From: Paludibacter sp.
Lineage (GTDB): Bacteria > Bacteroidota > Bacteroidia > Bacteroidales > Paludibacteraceae
Reading direction: 5' to 3'
Length of the DNA: 64,000 nucleotides
Assembly (NCBI GenBank): GCA_010365115.1
Contig: JAAFGX010000009.1
Location: 61,049 to 125,048, forward strand
Below are positions 9,099-18,334 of this stretch, piece by piece. Within the stretch, counting starts at the first letter, position 1. Every line of letters begins with the position of its first letter. The position numbers and the translations under genes were made by a program. The notes below the pieces were generated by a model. The model was not told the origin of the DNA. It made no database searches and worked only from the letters and a program-made list of their open reading frames with translations.

Positions 9099-11204
9099 AT
9101 GAAAGATTTTTTGACCAAAACAATTGATTTACACCACGGAGACTCCGAAGAAAAAAGAAGAGAGATTTTGAACTATTTTGAGAAAACATGGGCGATCGAT
9201 GAAAAACTTTATTCACAGTTGAGATCGGATGATGAATTTTATCATCGCGGCGATCCGTTGCGTCATGTTATTTTATTTTACCTCGGACATACAGCGGTGT
9301 TTTTCATCAATAAACTCATGTTGTGCAAAATAATTGATACCCGCATAAACCCCGAGTTTGAATCTATTTTTGCTATTGGCGTGGACGAAATGAGTTGGGA
9401 TGATTTGAATGAAAAAAACTATTGCTGGCCAAGCGTTCAAGCTGTCCGTGAATATCGTGACATTGCAAAAAAAGTTGTTATCGATGTTATAGTCAATGCA
9501 CCTTTAGTTTTACCTATAAAATGGGAAGATCCGTTTTGGATTATTTTGATGGGAATTGAGCACGAACGCATTCATTTAGAAACGTCTTCGGTTCTCATCC
9601 GACAATTGCCAATAAATGATGTAGTTCCCGGATTATTTGGCGAAATATGTAAAGAGAAAGGTCTGGCGCCAAAAAATGAGTTTCTTCCTGTTTCAGGCGC
9701 TGAATTAAAGTTGGGTAAAGAAAAAAACCACAAGCTTTACGGTTGGGATAACGAATACGGTCAATATACCGAAAAAGTAAATGATTTTCTGACAACAAAA
9801 TTCTTAATTTCAAATGGTGAGTATCTTGATTTTGTTAATGATAAAGGCTATCACCGCCCTGATTATTGGACAGAAGAAGGTTGGAACTGGCGAAATTTCA
9901 AACAAGCCGAAATGCCACTTTTCTGGAGAAGAAATGGTGATAATTTTAAGTTGCGTTTGGTTGCCGAGGAAATTCCCATGCCGTGGAACTGGCCTGCAGA
10001 AGTAAATTACCTCGAAGCAAAAGCATTTTGTAATTGGAAAACTGCCCGCGAAGGGAAGACCTTCCGTTTGCCCACGGAAGCTGAATGGCTACGACTTACT
10101 GAACTTTGCAGTGTTCCTGATAAGATGGAGTGGAGTACCGCACCAGGAAATATAAATCTGGAACATTATGCTTCGCCCTGTCCGGTGAATAAATTTCAAA
10201 CCGGCGATTTTTTTGATGTAATCGGTAATGTTTGGCAATGGACCGAAACTCCCATCACTGGTTATGCAGGCTTTAAAGTACACCCAATGTATGACGACTT
10301 TTCCACCCCAACATTTGATGGCAAACATAATATGATAAAAGGTGGCTCATGGATTTCAACCGGAAATGAAGCCACACGTCATGCCCGGTATGCTTTTCGT
10401 CGTCATTTTTACCAACATGCCGGATTCCGGATTGTAGAATCGGAAACACCGATCAAAATCCATAAAGATGAATATGAAACCGACAGAGATGTAACAATTT
10501 CCTGCGAATCAAACTGGGGTGATGCATTTTCATCGACCGAAAATTTTTCAAAACAATTAGCAGATTTTATTTTAAAAACAGTAAAAAATAAATCAATCCA
10601 AAACGTATTGGATTTGAATGCCGACACCGGACGATTGGCATTTGAACTGGCACCTCATTTTCAAAAAGTTACTGCCTTGGATGTTTCTGCACGTTATATC
10701 CGCATTCCGATTGATTTACAGGAAAAAGGATTTATCCGTTATATCGTAAAAGACGAAGGTGAATTGGTGTTTTATCGTGAAGTGGTTTTGTCGGATTTTG
10801 GACTTGGTGCTAATATGGAAAATATCTTATTTATGCAGGATAATGCCAACAATCTGAAACCAAAATACACAAATTACGATTTAATAATTGTACCAAATCT
10901 GCTAGAAGAACTGACTTGTCCTATTTTATTTCTCAACCAAATTCATGAACGGTTGAATACCAATGGTTTGCTAATTATAGCTTCGACTTACGAATGGGAG
11001 GTAAACGAGGTGAAACGTGAACATTGGCCCGGAGGTTTCAAACAAAATGGTGAACCTTTGACTTCGTTTGAAGGAATTCAGAATATTATTTCGGAACACT
11101 TCACGCTTGAAAGTACACCCATAAATTTGCCAGTATCCATTCGTAAATCATCAAGAATAAGCGAACAAAAACTATCGGAAGTTTCGGTTTGGAAGAAAAA
11201 ATAA
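9099..11204 (+). CDS. ovoA: 5-histidylcysteine sulfoxide synthase with methyltransferase domain (OvoA)
   Basis: OvoA is an iron enzyme that joins cysteine to the imidazole of histidine with O2, the first step to the antioxidant ovothiol. In the 701 residues, a DinB-like N-terminal domain carries the iron-binding motif HxxxHxE (H155, H159, E161), with a further candidate His at 64. A formylglycine-generating/sulfatase-modifying domain follows (about 205-450, with GNVWQW and KGGSWIS). A C-terminal SAM-dependent methyltransferase domain (about 470-701, motif I around VLDLNADTGR) probably N-methylates the thiolhistidine. Length and three-domain order separate it from EgtB, which lacks the methyltransferase. 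The PLP-dependent sulfoxide lyase OvoB is not in this window. Confidence 0.92.
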   Translation: MKDFLTKTIDLHHGDSEEKRREILNYFEKTWAIDEKLYSQLRSDDEFYHRGDPLRHVILFYLGHTAVFFINKLMLCKIIDTRINPEFESIFAIGVDEMSWDDLNEKNYCWPSVQAVREYRDIAKKVVIDVIVNAPLVLPIKWEDPFWIILMGIEHERIHLETSSVLIRQLPINDVVPGLFGEICKEKGLAPKNEFLPVSGAELKLGKEKNHKLYGWDNEYGQYTEKVNDFLTTKFLISNGEYLDFVNDKGYHRPDYWTEEGWNWRNFKQAEMPLFWRRNGDNFKLRLVAEEIPMPWNWPAEVNYLEAKAFCNWKTAREGKTFRLPTEAEWLRLTELCSVPDKMEWSTAPGNINLEHYASPCPVNKFQTGDFFDVIGNVWQWTETPITGYAGFKVHPMYDDFSTPTFDGKHNMIKGGSWISTGNEATRHARYAFRRHFYQHAGFRIVESETPIKIHKDEYETDRDVTISCESNWGDAFSSTENFSKQLADFILKTVKNKSIQNVLDLNADTGRLAFELAPHFQKVTALDVSARYIRIPIDLQEKGFIRYIVKDEGELVFYREVVLSDFGLGANMENILFMQDNANNLKPKYTNYDLIIVPNLLEELTCPILFLNQIHERLNTNGLLIIASTYEWEVNEVKREHWPGGFKQNGEPLTSFEGIQNIISEHFTLESTPINLPVSIRKSSRISEQKLSEVSVWKKK

Positions 11205-11257
11205 AAATGTTATTTCAAGTTCAGAAGTATTAAGGACAATAGTTGGGATTTAATTTC

Positions 11258-11265
11258 TACTTTTG
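11258..11265 (+). promoter_or_regulatory. -7 box of rpiB
   Basis: TACTTTTG ends 20 bases before the rpiB ATG, implying a short leader. Confidence 0.5.
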
Positions 11266-11285
11266 CAACATTAAAACTCACAGTT

Positions 11286-11735
11286 ATGAATCCATTTAAA
11301 AACTTTAAAATAGCCATTTGCAATGACCATGCGGGTTATGAATTAAAGACGAAAATTGTTGAATATCTTCAGGGCGAAGGGGCAAAGAAAATAATAGATT
11401 TTGGCTCTTTTTCCTTAGAGAGTTGCGATTATGCTGATTTTGCACATCCAATGGCAACGGCAGTCGAAAATGGTGATTTTGATTTTGGCATTTCTATATG
11501 TGGAAGCGGAAACGGCATTAGTATGACCGTAAATAAGCATGCAGGCATTCGAGCAGCACTCTGCTGGAATGCAGAAATTGCAGCTTTGGCCCGAAGTCAT
11601 AACAATGCAAACGTACTTTCTCTGCCAGCCAGATTTATTACAGAGGCTGATGCCTTAAATATGGTGGATACTTTTTTTATGACCGAATTTGAAGGCGGAA
11701 GACATCAAACCCGGATTGATAAAATACCTTGTTAA
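11286..11735 (+). CDS. rpiB: Ribose-5-phosphate isomerase B
   Basis: The enzyme interconverts ribose 5-phosphate and ribulose 5-phosphate in the non-oxidative pentose phosphate pathway. The 149 residues match the RpiB/LacAB family: CNDHAGYELK at the N-terminus (phosphate and ring-opening residues), the active-site Cys loop CGSGNGISM, and NANVLSLPARFI near the C-terminus. Length is normal. The gene is separated from ovoA by 81 bases with its own promoter and ends in a terminator. Confidence 0.93.
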   Translation: MNPFKNFKIAICNDHAGYELKTKIVEYLQGEGAKKIIDFGSFSLESCDYADFAHPMATAVENGDFDFGISICGSGNGISMTVNKHAGIRAALCWNAEIAALARSHNNANVLSLPARFITEADALNMVDTFFMTEFEGGRHQTRIDKIPC

Positions 11736-11754
11736 AATAAATTCAACATAATAT

Positions 11755-11801
11755 AAACTAACTTTTCCAACGTTTTAAACTTCGGGAAAGTTAGTTTTTT
11801 T
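11755..11801 (+). terminator. Terminator with conserved apical sequence (copy 2)
   Basis: The stem AAACTAACTTTTCC / GGGAAAGTTAGTTT (one wobble) is followed by T's. Its top, CCAACGTTTTAAACTT, matches the apex at 5833 with one change, while the lower stem is different. Confidence 0.75.
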
Positions 11802-11812
11802 AAAACAACAAT

Positions 11813-12838
11813 ATGCAACGAACTGAAATATCGAAATACGGAGAATTCGGGTTAATAAAACACCTTACCGAGAAGTTTAAGATAGATAATGCTTCCACAT
11901 TGGTTGGAATTGGCGACGATGCTGCCGTACTGAGTTACGAAAACAAAAAAGTGTTGGTAACCACCGACTTATTGTTGGAAGGCATTCATTTCGATTTGGT
12001 ATACGTACCCATGATGCACCTTGGTTACAAAGCGGCGATAGTGAATTTTTCGGATATTTATGCCATGAATGGGCATCCAAAACAAATTACCGTTTCGTTG
12101 GGTGTTTCAAAGCGTTTTTCGGTGGAAGATTTGGAACAATTGTATGCTGGAATAGAAATGGCTTGCACAAAGTACGGCGTTGATCTCATTGGCGGCGATA
12201 CCTCTGCTTCGCTTACTGGATTGACTATAAGCATTACCTGCATTGGCGAAGGCGAAGAGGGCAAAATTGTTTATCGTAATGGTGCAAAATCAACAGATTT
12301 GATTTGTGTGTCAGGCGATTTAGGATCAGCATACATGGGCTTACAATTGTTGGAACGGGAAAAAATTGTTTTTAGTGGAAATGAAGAAGCTCAACCCGAT
12401 TTCGAAGATAAAGATTATATTCTTCAACGCCAATTAAAGCCGGAAGCTCGAAAAGATATCATTGAATTACTCTCCAAAAATGGCATTTTACCCACTTCAA
12501 TGATGGATATTTCGGACGGTTTATCATCGGAATTGATGCATATTTGCAAACAAAGCAATACGGGTTGTAGAATTTACGAAGACAAAATTCCAATTCAATA
12601 TCAAGCTGTAGTAATGGCAGAAGAATTGAATATGAACATTGTGACGGCAGCATTGAATGGGGGCGAAGATTACGAATTGCTATTTACTGTTCCATTGGAG
12701 GATTACGATAAAATGTTGACACTCGATGGCATTGCTATTGTTGGTCACATGACAAAACAAGAATTGGGGCTGAATTTGGTAGGACGCGAAGGCGAAGAAA
12801 TTGAATTACAAGCTCAAGGTTGGAATTCGTTGGATTGA
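11813..12838 (+). CDS. thiL: Thiamine-monophosphate kinase
   Basis: ThiL phosphorylates thiamine monophosphate to thiamine pyrophosphate using ATP. The 341 residues show the family's N-terminal metal site GDDAAV, the motif TTDLLLEGIHFD, GGDTSAS in the middle, and MMDISDGL and NGGEDYELLF in the C-terminal half. Length is normal. It begins only 16 bases after the rpiB terminator hairpin, so it is read either from leaky termination or from an unseen promoter inside that gap. No other thiamine gene is nearby. Confidence 0.95.
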   Translation: MQRTEISKYGEFGLIKHLTEKFKIDNASTLVGIGDDAAVLSYENKKVLVTTDLLLEGIHFDLVYVPMMHLGYKAAIVNFSDIYAMNGHPKQITVSLGVSKRFSVEDLEQLYAGIEMACTKYGVDLIGGDTSASLTGLTISITCIGEGEEGKIVYRNGAKSTDLICVSGDLGSAYMGLQLLEREKIVFSGNEEAQPDFEDKDYILQRQLKPEARKDIIELLSKNGILPTSMMDISDGLSSELMHICKQSNTGCRIYEDKIPIQYQAVVMAEELNMNIVTAALNGGEDYELLFTVPLEDYDKMLTLDGIAIVGHMTKQELGLNLVGREGEEIELQAQGWNSLD

Positions 12839-13132
12839 TAGAATTCAAAATCAACTGATATTAAATTTTGACCGATTTTACCGACCACAAGTTGACTATA
12901 TATGTATAAATGAATAATATATACAACGAGTTTGTATATATGACATAATAATTTGTAATGTAATTGACAATGTGTACTTTACATCTTGGCTCTCCCGCTG
13001 GGCGGGATGTCGAGTACTCCATTGGCTCTTGATTCTTGCGGTCTATATATCGTTGCAATTTCAGTGTGTTTTTTTTGAATATTCCCCGATTTTGTGTAGC
13101 ATTATTTCAGGTCGGGACAAATTGTAAAATAT
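12839..13132. other. Non-coding gap between thiL and the TerC-family gene
   Basis: No gene is seen. It contains TA-rich alternating runs and a GC-rich patch near 12990-13010 (CTCCCGCTGGGCGGGAT) that resembles an internal hairpin of repeat copy D. An open frame across it on the minus strand has no family features. Confidence 0.5.
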
Positions 13133-13160
13133 AAAAGCCTCCAATGTTTAAGAGGCTTTT
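13133..13160 (-). terminator. Terminator of the TerC-family gene
   Basis: A perfect 9-bp stem AAAAGCCTC / GAGGCTTTT lies 30 bases downstream of the TerC-family stop. A-rich and T-rich flanks could let it work both ways. Confidence 0.75.
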
Positions 13161-13190
13161 AATATTTGTCAATTTGATTTCCTCAAGTTG

Positions 13191-14141
13191 TTATGATACA
13201 ACTTCTTTTTTCTTTATTGCTATCGACAAAAGAATAGAAACTGTGAGCAGTGATATAATTACACCTAGCGATACGAAATTAGAGATATGATAGCTATATC
13301 CAAAGTCAATACTAAATTCATTTAAGCACATCTTAAATCCAATAAAAGAGAGTATCCCGGCCAATGCGTACTTTAAGTAATGGAAATAATCCATTACGCC
13401 ACTCAATGCAAAATAGAGCGAACGAAGTCCAAGAATAGCGAAAATATTTGATGTAAACACAATAAATGTATCTTGCGAAACAGATAATATCGCAGGTATC
13501 GAGTCAACGGCAAAAATCACATCGGATGCTTCAATAAAAAGTAATGCTACGAAATAAGGCGTTGCATAAAGTATTTTATTTTTTCTGACAAAGAAATCAG
13601 GTATACTCATGTCTTCGGTCACAGGCATTATTTTCTTGAATAAACGGATAAGAATGTTTTTATTGGGATTAAATTCCGAAGGCTCTTTCTTATCGAAAAA
13701 CATGTGAATTCCAGTATATATAAGAAATACACCGAAGACATACATTATCCATGCAAAACTTTGGATCAATGCCACTCCTGCAAAAATGAAAATGGCTCGC
13801 ATTATCAATGCGCCTAAAATTCCCCAAAATAAAACTTTGTGTTGATATTTAGGATCAATCTTGAAAAATCCGAAGATGAGAATAAACACAAACAAATTGT
13901 CCACACTCAACGATTTTTCTAAAACATAACCTGTGAAGAACTCTACTGCTTTCGTCTTATCGAGAAAGAAATATATACCAACGTTAAAAACCATTGCCAA
14001 AACAATCCAGAATAAACTCCAGGCTAACGCTTCCTTTACTTTTACAACCGTATTTTTTTTATGAAAAACTCCTAAATCGAGCAATAGCATAACAAAAATA
14101 AAAACAAGAAACCCCACCCAATACCAAATACCTTCTTCCAT
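13191..14141 (-). CDS. TerC family integral membrane protein (Alx-like)
   Basis: This 316-residue polytopic protein has about eight to nine membrane segments and the acidic TerC signatures LLDLGVFH, EKSLSVDNLFVF and EASDVIFAVDSIPA. TerC/Alx proteins are linked to manganese export and tellurite or pH response. The ATG at 14141 is chosen; the frame extends to a TTG at 14174 but without better start signals. It is monocistronic. The metal specificity cannot be read from sequence. Confidence 0.9.
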   Translation of the reverse strand: MEEGIWYWVGFLVFIFVMLLLDLGVFHKKNTVVKVKEALAWSLFWIVLAMVFNVGIYFFLDKTKAVEFFTGYVLEKSLSVDNLFVFILIFGFFKIDPKYQHKVLFWGILGALIMRAIFIFAGVALIQSFAWIMYVFGVFLIYTGIHMFFDKKEPSEFNPNKNILIRLFKKIMPVTEDMSIPDFFVRKNKILYATPYFVALLFIEASDVIFAVDSIPAILSVSQDTFIVFTSNIFAILGLRSLYFALSGVMDYFHYLKYALAGILSFIGFKMCLNEFSIDFGYSYHISNFVSLGVIISLLTVSILLSIAIKKKEVVS

Positions 14142-14292
14142 TTTTAATAATTTGTAATAAAATTCGTAAATCAATTATTTATATTTCAATTATTTTGAAA
14201 TCGAGTGCAAAGTAAATCATTATATTATGCATACACAATAAAAAAGGTTTCATTCATGCACGTTCAATTGTACGCAAAACACACATAATCAT

Positions 14293-14329
14293 AAAAAAAC
14301 CTTACTGATAAATTTCAGCAAGGTTTTTT
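14293..14329 (-). terminator. Terminator of secDF
   Basis: The hairpin AAAAAACCTT-ACTGA ... TCAGC-AAGGTTTTTT lies 28 bases past the secDF stop. Confidence 0.75.
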
Positions 14330-14356
14330 AGCTTTTATAAAACGAAATCTATTGAA

Positions 14357-17300
14357 TTATTTTTTAGATTGTTCTGCCAGTTTTTTGGCGGCTTTTTTTT
14401 GTTTCCACAAATATACTTCGTATGTAATTGGTGATGCATTGAATACTGAAGAATAGACTCCAATAAAAATACCAAACAACATAGCAAAAATAAATCCGCG
14501 AATGGTTTCTCCACCAAAAAGGAAGATTGTCAATAATACAACTAAAGTAGTCATTGTGGTACTAAATGTACGACCCAACGTGTGATTGATTGCATCGTTC
14601 ATAGTAGCTATACGCTCACGTTTAGGGTACAAACCAATATACTCACGTAACCTGTCATAGATAATTACAGTGTCATTTACCGAATAACCTACTACTGTAA
14701 GAATTGCAGCTATAAAAGATTGATCGACTTCCATAGAGAAAGGCATAATGCTGTATAATAACGAGAACACCCCAATTGTAATTATTGCATCATGAGACAG
14801 AGAAATGATAGCTCCAATGGCATAACCAATATCTCGGAAACGAATGAAGATATATAATGAAATGGCAATAAGTGCAAAAATTACGGCCCAAATTGCAGCT
14901 GTTTTGATATCATCTGCTATTGTCGGTCCTACTTTCTGAGAACTTTTAATGTACTCTGAAATAAATTGTTTTTCTGTAACCGTATTTGGCAATAATGATT
15001 TCAAACCGATATATAATTTGCCTTCAATTTCGTCATCAATATTTGGTGAATTATCTTCGATTTTGTATTTCGTAGCAATACGCACCTGGTTATCAGCTCC
15101 AATAGTAATTACCTGAACACCAGAACCATCAAATGCATTTGACAATAGTTTCCGTACATTATCTGTTTTTACTGGTTCATCAAACCGAACAATATAATTA
15201 CGTCCACCACTAAAATCGACACCAAAACTTAATCCGCGTGTAGCTAACGAAATCATACTGATTAAAATCAGACTACCCGAAATGATATATGCATATTTAC
15301 GTTTTCCAATAAAGTCGAATTTAGCATCTTGCCACCATTTCTTAGTTGCTTCTGTTGTAAATGGAAGTTCTTTTGCATTTTCTTTATTTGCATAAGACTC
15401 AAGCATAATACGAGTAAGGAAAACAGCTGTGATAAACGAAGTGATAATACCGATTATCAATGTGCTGGCAAATCCTTTGATTGGACCTGTTCCAAATACT
15501 GCCAAAACAATACCGGTAATTAAAGTGGTAACGTTAGCATCAATAATGGCTGAAATTGCGCCTCCAAAACCATCCTGAATGGCTCGTTTCATGCTTTTTC
15601 CGGCTCGCATTTCTTCACGAATACGTTCGTAAATAATTACGTTCCCATCCACTGCCATACCCAATGTAAGCACAATACCTGCAATACCCGGCAGTGTTAA
15701 TACTGCACCAAAGGATGCTAAAATACCTATCAAGAAAAATACGTTGGCAACTAATGCAATATCGGCAATTGCACCTGGAATAAATCCGTAATACAATATC
15801 ATATAAAGCAGTACCAACATAAATGCAATAACAAATGAAATTAAACCGCTGTTGATTGCTTCTGCTCCCAACGATGGTCCAACTATATCTTCCTGTACAA
15901 TACGAGCAGGAGCAGGCATTTTACCGGATTTCAATGTGTTTGCTAAATCTTTTGCTTCTTCAACTGTAAAGTTTCCTGTAATTTGTGAGCTACCTCCTGT
16001 GATTTCAGTGTTTACAGTTGGGAATGAATAGATATATCCGTCCAATGCAATAGCAATTGATTTTCCGATATTGTCTTTTGTCATGCGAGCCCATGTTTTT
16101 GAACCCTCAGCATTCATAGTCATACTTACATTGGCATAAGCCGAAGTTTGACTAAAGTCAGCCCGTGCATCCGTTATTACATCTCCTGCAAGTGGAGCAC
16201 GTCCATCGCGGTTGGTAATTTTAATCGCAATTAATTGGAAAATTTCGCCCTTAGGATCAATGGCTTTTACAGTCCATCTCAAGCCTAAATCACGTGGCAA
16301 TACTTCCTTAACTTGTTTAGTTGCAAAATATGAGTTGATTTTAGCCGTATCTTTACTTTGAGCCAAACCTACAATTGGACCTCTACTACTATTTGGATCT
16401 ACTTGTAAAATAGCAAATAATGGATTTTCCTTCCGATTATTTTCCATCATTTTTGTTGAGTCTGTTGTCGATTCAGCTTTTTTACTTAAAGCAGCTTTCA
16501 AACTGTCTACTTTGTTTACAGGAGTTGTAGCCGTTGGAGTTACTGTTGCAGTAGCTGTAGTATCTACTTTAACAGGAGCATTTCCTGCTACTGACTGCAT
16601 TGCATACAATACTTTATTAGCTTCGGCCAAATTATTGAAAATTTCATTCAATTCATACGTTTCCCAGAATTCGAGATTCGCAGAGCCTTGCAATAATTTA
16701 CGAACACGTTCAGGTTCTTTAATACCTGGTAGTTCTATTAAGATACGACCAGTTCTTTCTAGTTTCTGAATATTTGGTTGTACCACACCAAAACGGTCGA
16801 TACGAGTACGCAATACATTAAATGAATTACTTATTGCACCATCGATTTCAGTTTTTAAAACTTTTACGACATCTTCGTTCGAAGTGGTTAATGAGATTTT
16901 ATCTTTCAATTCGAAAGTACTAAAAATGGTCGCTAATTTAGCATTAGGATCAATTTTGTTATACGTCTTTACAAACAATTCAAGATAAGGAACCTGGCTG
17001 TTTGTGAATTGGAGTTTAGAAGCACTATCCAATGCTTGATTAAAAGTAGGATTGGTGTTGAAATCGGCTAAAGAACGGATAATGTCTGGCACTGAAACTT
17101 CTAAAGTTACGTTCATACCACCTTTTAAGTCGAGGCCAAGGTTGATTTCTTTTTCGCGACACTCTTTAAGTGTATAACCCAACCATACTTTTTCGCTGGC
17201 AATAGAGTCTAAGTAATTGAATTCTTTAAGTTTGTCACCAGCTGCATACTCTTTAGCATTTTTGTTATAAGTGCCTGTTACAAAGCTGAATGAAAGGTAA

Positions 17301-17359
17301 AATAAGCAGACAAGAGTTAATGCTAACGCAAAAAGTCTGACAAGTCCTTTGTTTTGCAT
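14357..17359 (-). CDS. secDF: Protein translocase subunit SecDF (fused)
   Basis: SecDF is a proton-driven inner-membrane factor that helps SecYEG complete export. The 1000 residues fuse SecD and SecF in one chain, the normal state in Bacteroidota. The first membrane helix (about 8-28) is followed by the SecD motif GLDLKGGMNVTLE, a long periplasmic head with a low-complexity Thr/Ala-rich insert (about 265-300), and five helices (about 510-665). SecF then begins with a helix and GVDFSGGRNYIVRF (about 725-740) and ends with five more helices. The C-terminal tail is Lys-rich. The insert is species-variable in character; function is secure. Confidence 0.97.
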   Translation of the reverse strand: MQNKGLVRLFALALTLVCLFYLSFSFVTGTYNKNAKEYAAGDKLKEFNYLDSIASEKVWLGYTLKECREKEINLGLDLKGGMNVTLEVSVPDIIRSLADFNTNPTFNQALDSASKLQFTNSQVPYLELFVKTYNKIDPNAKLATIFSTFELKDKISLTTSNEDVVKVLKTEIDGAISNSFNVLRTRIDRFGVVQPNIQKLERTGRILIELPGIKEPERVRKLLQGSANLEFWETYELNEIFNNLAEANKVLYAMQSVAGNAPVKVDTTATATVTPTATTPVNKVDSLKAALSKKAESTTDSTKMMENNRKENPLFAILQVDPNSSRGPIVGLAQSKDTAKINSYFATKQVKEVLPRDLGLRWTVKAIDPKGEIFQLIAIKITNRDGRAPLAGDVITDARADFSQTSAYANVSMTMNAEGSKTWARMTKDNIGKSIAIALDGYIYSFPTVNTEITGGSSQITGNFTVEEAKDLANTLKSGKMPAPARIVQEDIVGPSLGAEAINSGLISFVIAFMLVLLYMILYYGFIPGAIADIALVANVFFLIGILASFGAVLTLPGIAGIVLTLGMAVDGNVIIYERIREEMRAGKSMKRAIQDGFGGAISAIIDANVTTLITGIVLAVFGTGPIKGFASTLIIGIITSFITAVFLTRIMLESYANKENAKELPFTTEATKKWWQDAKFDFIGKRKYAYIISGSLILISMISLATRGLSFGVDFSGGRNYIVRFDEPVKTDNVRKLLSNAFDGSGVQVITIGADNQVRIATKYKIEDNSPNIDDEIEGKLYIGLKSLLPNTVTEKQFISEYIKSSQKVGPTIADDIKTAAIWAVIFALIAISLYIFIRFRDIGYAIGAIISLSHDAIITIGVFSLLYSIMPFSMEVDQSFIAAILTVVGYSVNDTVIIYDRLREYIGLYPKRERIATMNDAINHTLGRTFSTTMTTLVVLLTIFLFGGETIRGFIFAMLFGIFIGVYSSVFNASPITYEVYLWKQKKAAKKLAEQSKK

Positions 17360-17410
17360 GGAAGATTTATTTAAAATAAGACATTAATTATTTCATTTTT
17401 TTACGAGGTG

Positions 17411-17418
17411 CAAATATA
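17411..17418 (-). promoter_or_regulatory. -7 box of secDF
   Basis: Minus-strand TATATTTG, about 50 bases upstream of the start. Confidence 0.5.
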
Positions 17419-17480
17419 GCATTTTTTTTATTACAAACATAAAAAAAAGCTAAACAGTAATTTAGAATACTCACAAATAT

Positions 17481-17567
17481 ATGAAAAAGGGGTTTTTGAC
17501 ATTAACTCTTCCTTTATTTGTAGATTTAACCGAAAGAGAATTGGCGAAAATTATGGATTCTATCTAA
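17481..17567 (+). pseudogene. Possible remnant of a Crp/Fnr-type regulator (28 codons)
   Basis: The open frame of 28 residues contains LPLFVDLTERELAKIM, which resembles the first helix of the cyclic-nucleotide-binding domain of Crp/Fnr regulators (pattern PLFxxLxxxELxxI). It stops straight after this helix, and no continuation is seen in any frame downstream. It could be a decayed gene, a real small protein or chance. Confidence 0.25.
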
Positions 17568-17605
17568 AAGTAGTATTCTGTTTTATGGAAAATAGTACTA
17601 AGAAA

Positions 17606-17636
17606 AAAAAAGCTGTTTCAATCTGAAACAGCTTTT
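17606..17636 (-). terminator. Terminator of the initiator tRNA
   Basis: A 14-bp stem AAAAAGCTGTTTCA / TGAAACAGCTTTTT lies 7 bases beyond the tRNA 3' end. Confidence 0.85.
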
Positions 17637-17642
17637 TCTAAG

Positions 17643-17714
<72 letters not shown>

Positions 17715-17728
17715 ATATTTTGTGACTG

Positions 17729-17736
17729 CAAAAGTA
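17729..17736 (-). promoter_or_regulatory. -7 box of tRNA-fMet
   Basis: Minus-strand TACTTTTG, 14 bases upstream of the mature 5' end. Confidence 0.6.
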
Positions 17737-18054
17737 CAGCTTTATTTTGAATTCACAACTATTTTAAGTTGTTTTTTTAAATATTAGTTATATATCTCAT
17801 TCAGACAGTTGGTTACATAATTGTTTTTCATTTTTAAAAACTCAAGTGTTGTTCAATACATAACTAATTTAATTATTCTAATGTCAGTAGAAAACGATAA
17901 AAAATAATTTCTATATAGGTAGAAAGCCAATCAGTTTAATTTTTAAATGAGCTAAAAATACAAAAGGAAGTTAAATAAACATTATATTGTGTTATATAAC
18001 ATGTTTTACAATATTATTTAACATTAAATTGTAGGATTGTACTGAACTATGCTG
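17737..18054. other. AT-rich gap, no gene seen
   Basis: No open frame or structured RNA is recognised between the tRNA promoter and the small-RNA promoter. Confidence 0.5.
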
Positions 18055-18062
18055 TACTTTTG
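18055..18062 (+). promoter_or_regulatory. -7 box of the candidate small RNA
   Basis: TACTTTTG on the plus strand. The next features on this strand are a GNRA-type hairpin and a terminator rather than a reading frame. Confidence 0.5.
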
Positions 18063-18068
18063 CAGTGT

Positions 18069-18298
18069 GATTTTTTCATAGTATTAGATTTAAGGTTAAC
18101 AAAGATTGGTAGTATGCCGTGAGGCAAGCTACCTTTCGTCTTTTATATACCTGCCATCCTTATCTTTCAAAAGTCATTTATCGTTAGCTCCCATTTTGTG
18201 TTACCAAAACTTTCCTGATTAAAACCATACAGAATTTATATAGATAGTAAGACACAAAAAAGCCTACAAATGTAATGATATACAAATGTAGGCTTTTT
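18069..18298 (+). ncRNA. Candidate small non-coding RNA of about 230 nt
   Basis: A promoter box (18055-18062) and a strong terminator (18255-18298) bracket a stretch with no open frame. Near 18107-18132 there is a compact hairpin, GGTAG-TA-TGCC-GTGA-GGCA-AG-CTACC, with a GNRA tetraloop, typical of structured RNA. A second stem, TTTTGTGTTAC with GTAAG-ACACAAAA, joins the 3' third to the base of the terminator. It does not look like tmRNA, RNase P RNA or SRP RNA. A 6S-type RNA is possible by size but not shown. The transcript start is inferred. Confidence 0.45.
18255..18298. terminator. Bidirectional terminator between small RNA and tRNA-Arg
   Basis: The stem AAAAAGCCTACA / TGTAGGCTTTTT is U-tailed on both strands. 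It can end the plus-strand RNA and the minus-strand tRNA-Arg transcript. Confidence 0.8.
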
Positions 18299-18334
18299 AA
18301 GTTGTTGACAATCAAATTTTTGAATGTCAGTTAG

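Noticed and set aside
12861-13058. Minus-strand open frame after thiL
   Set aside because: Composition is TA-rich and low-complexity, with no signal sequence or domain.
13191-14141. Tellurite-resistance cassette
   Set aside because: A lone TerC-family gene does not make a ter operon; no terD/terZ neighbours.
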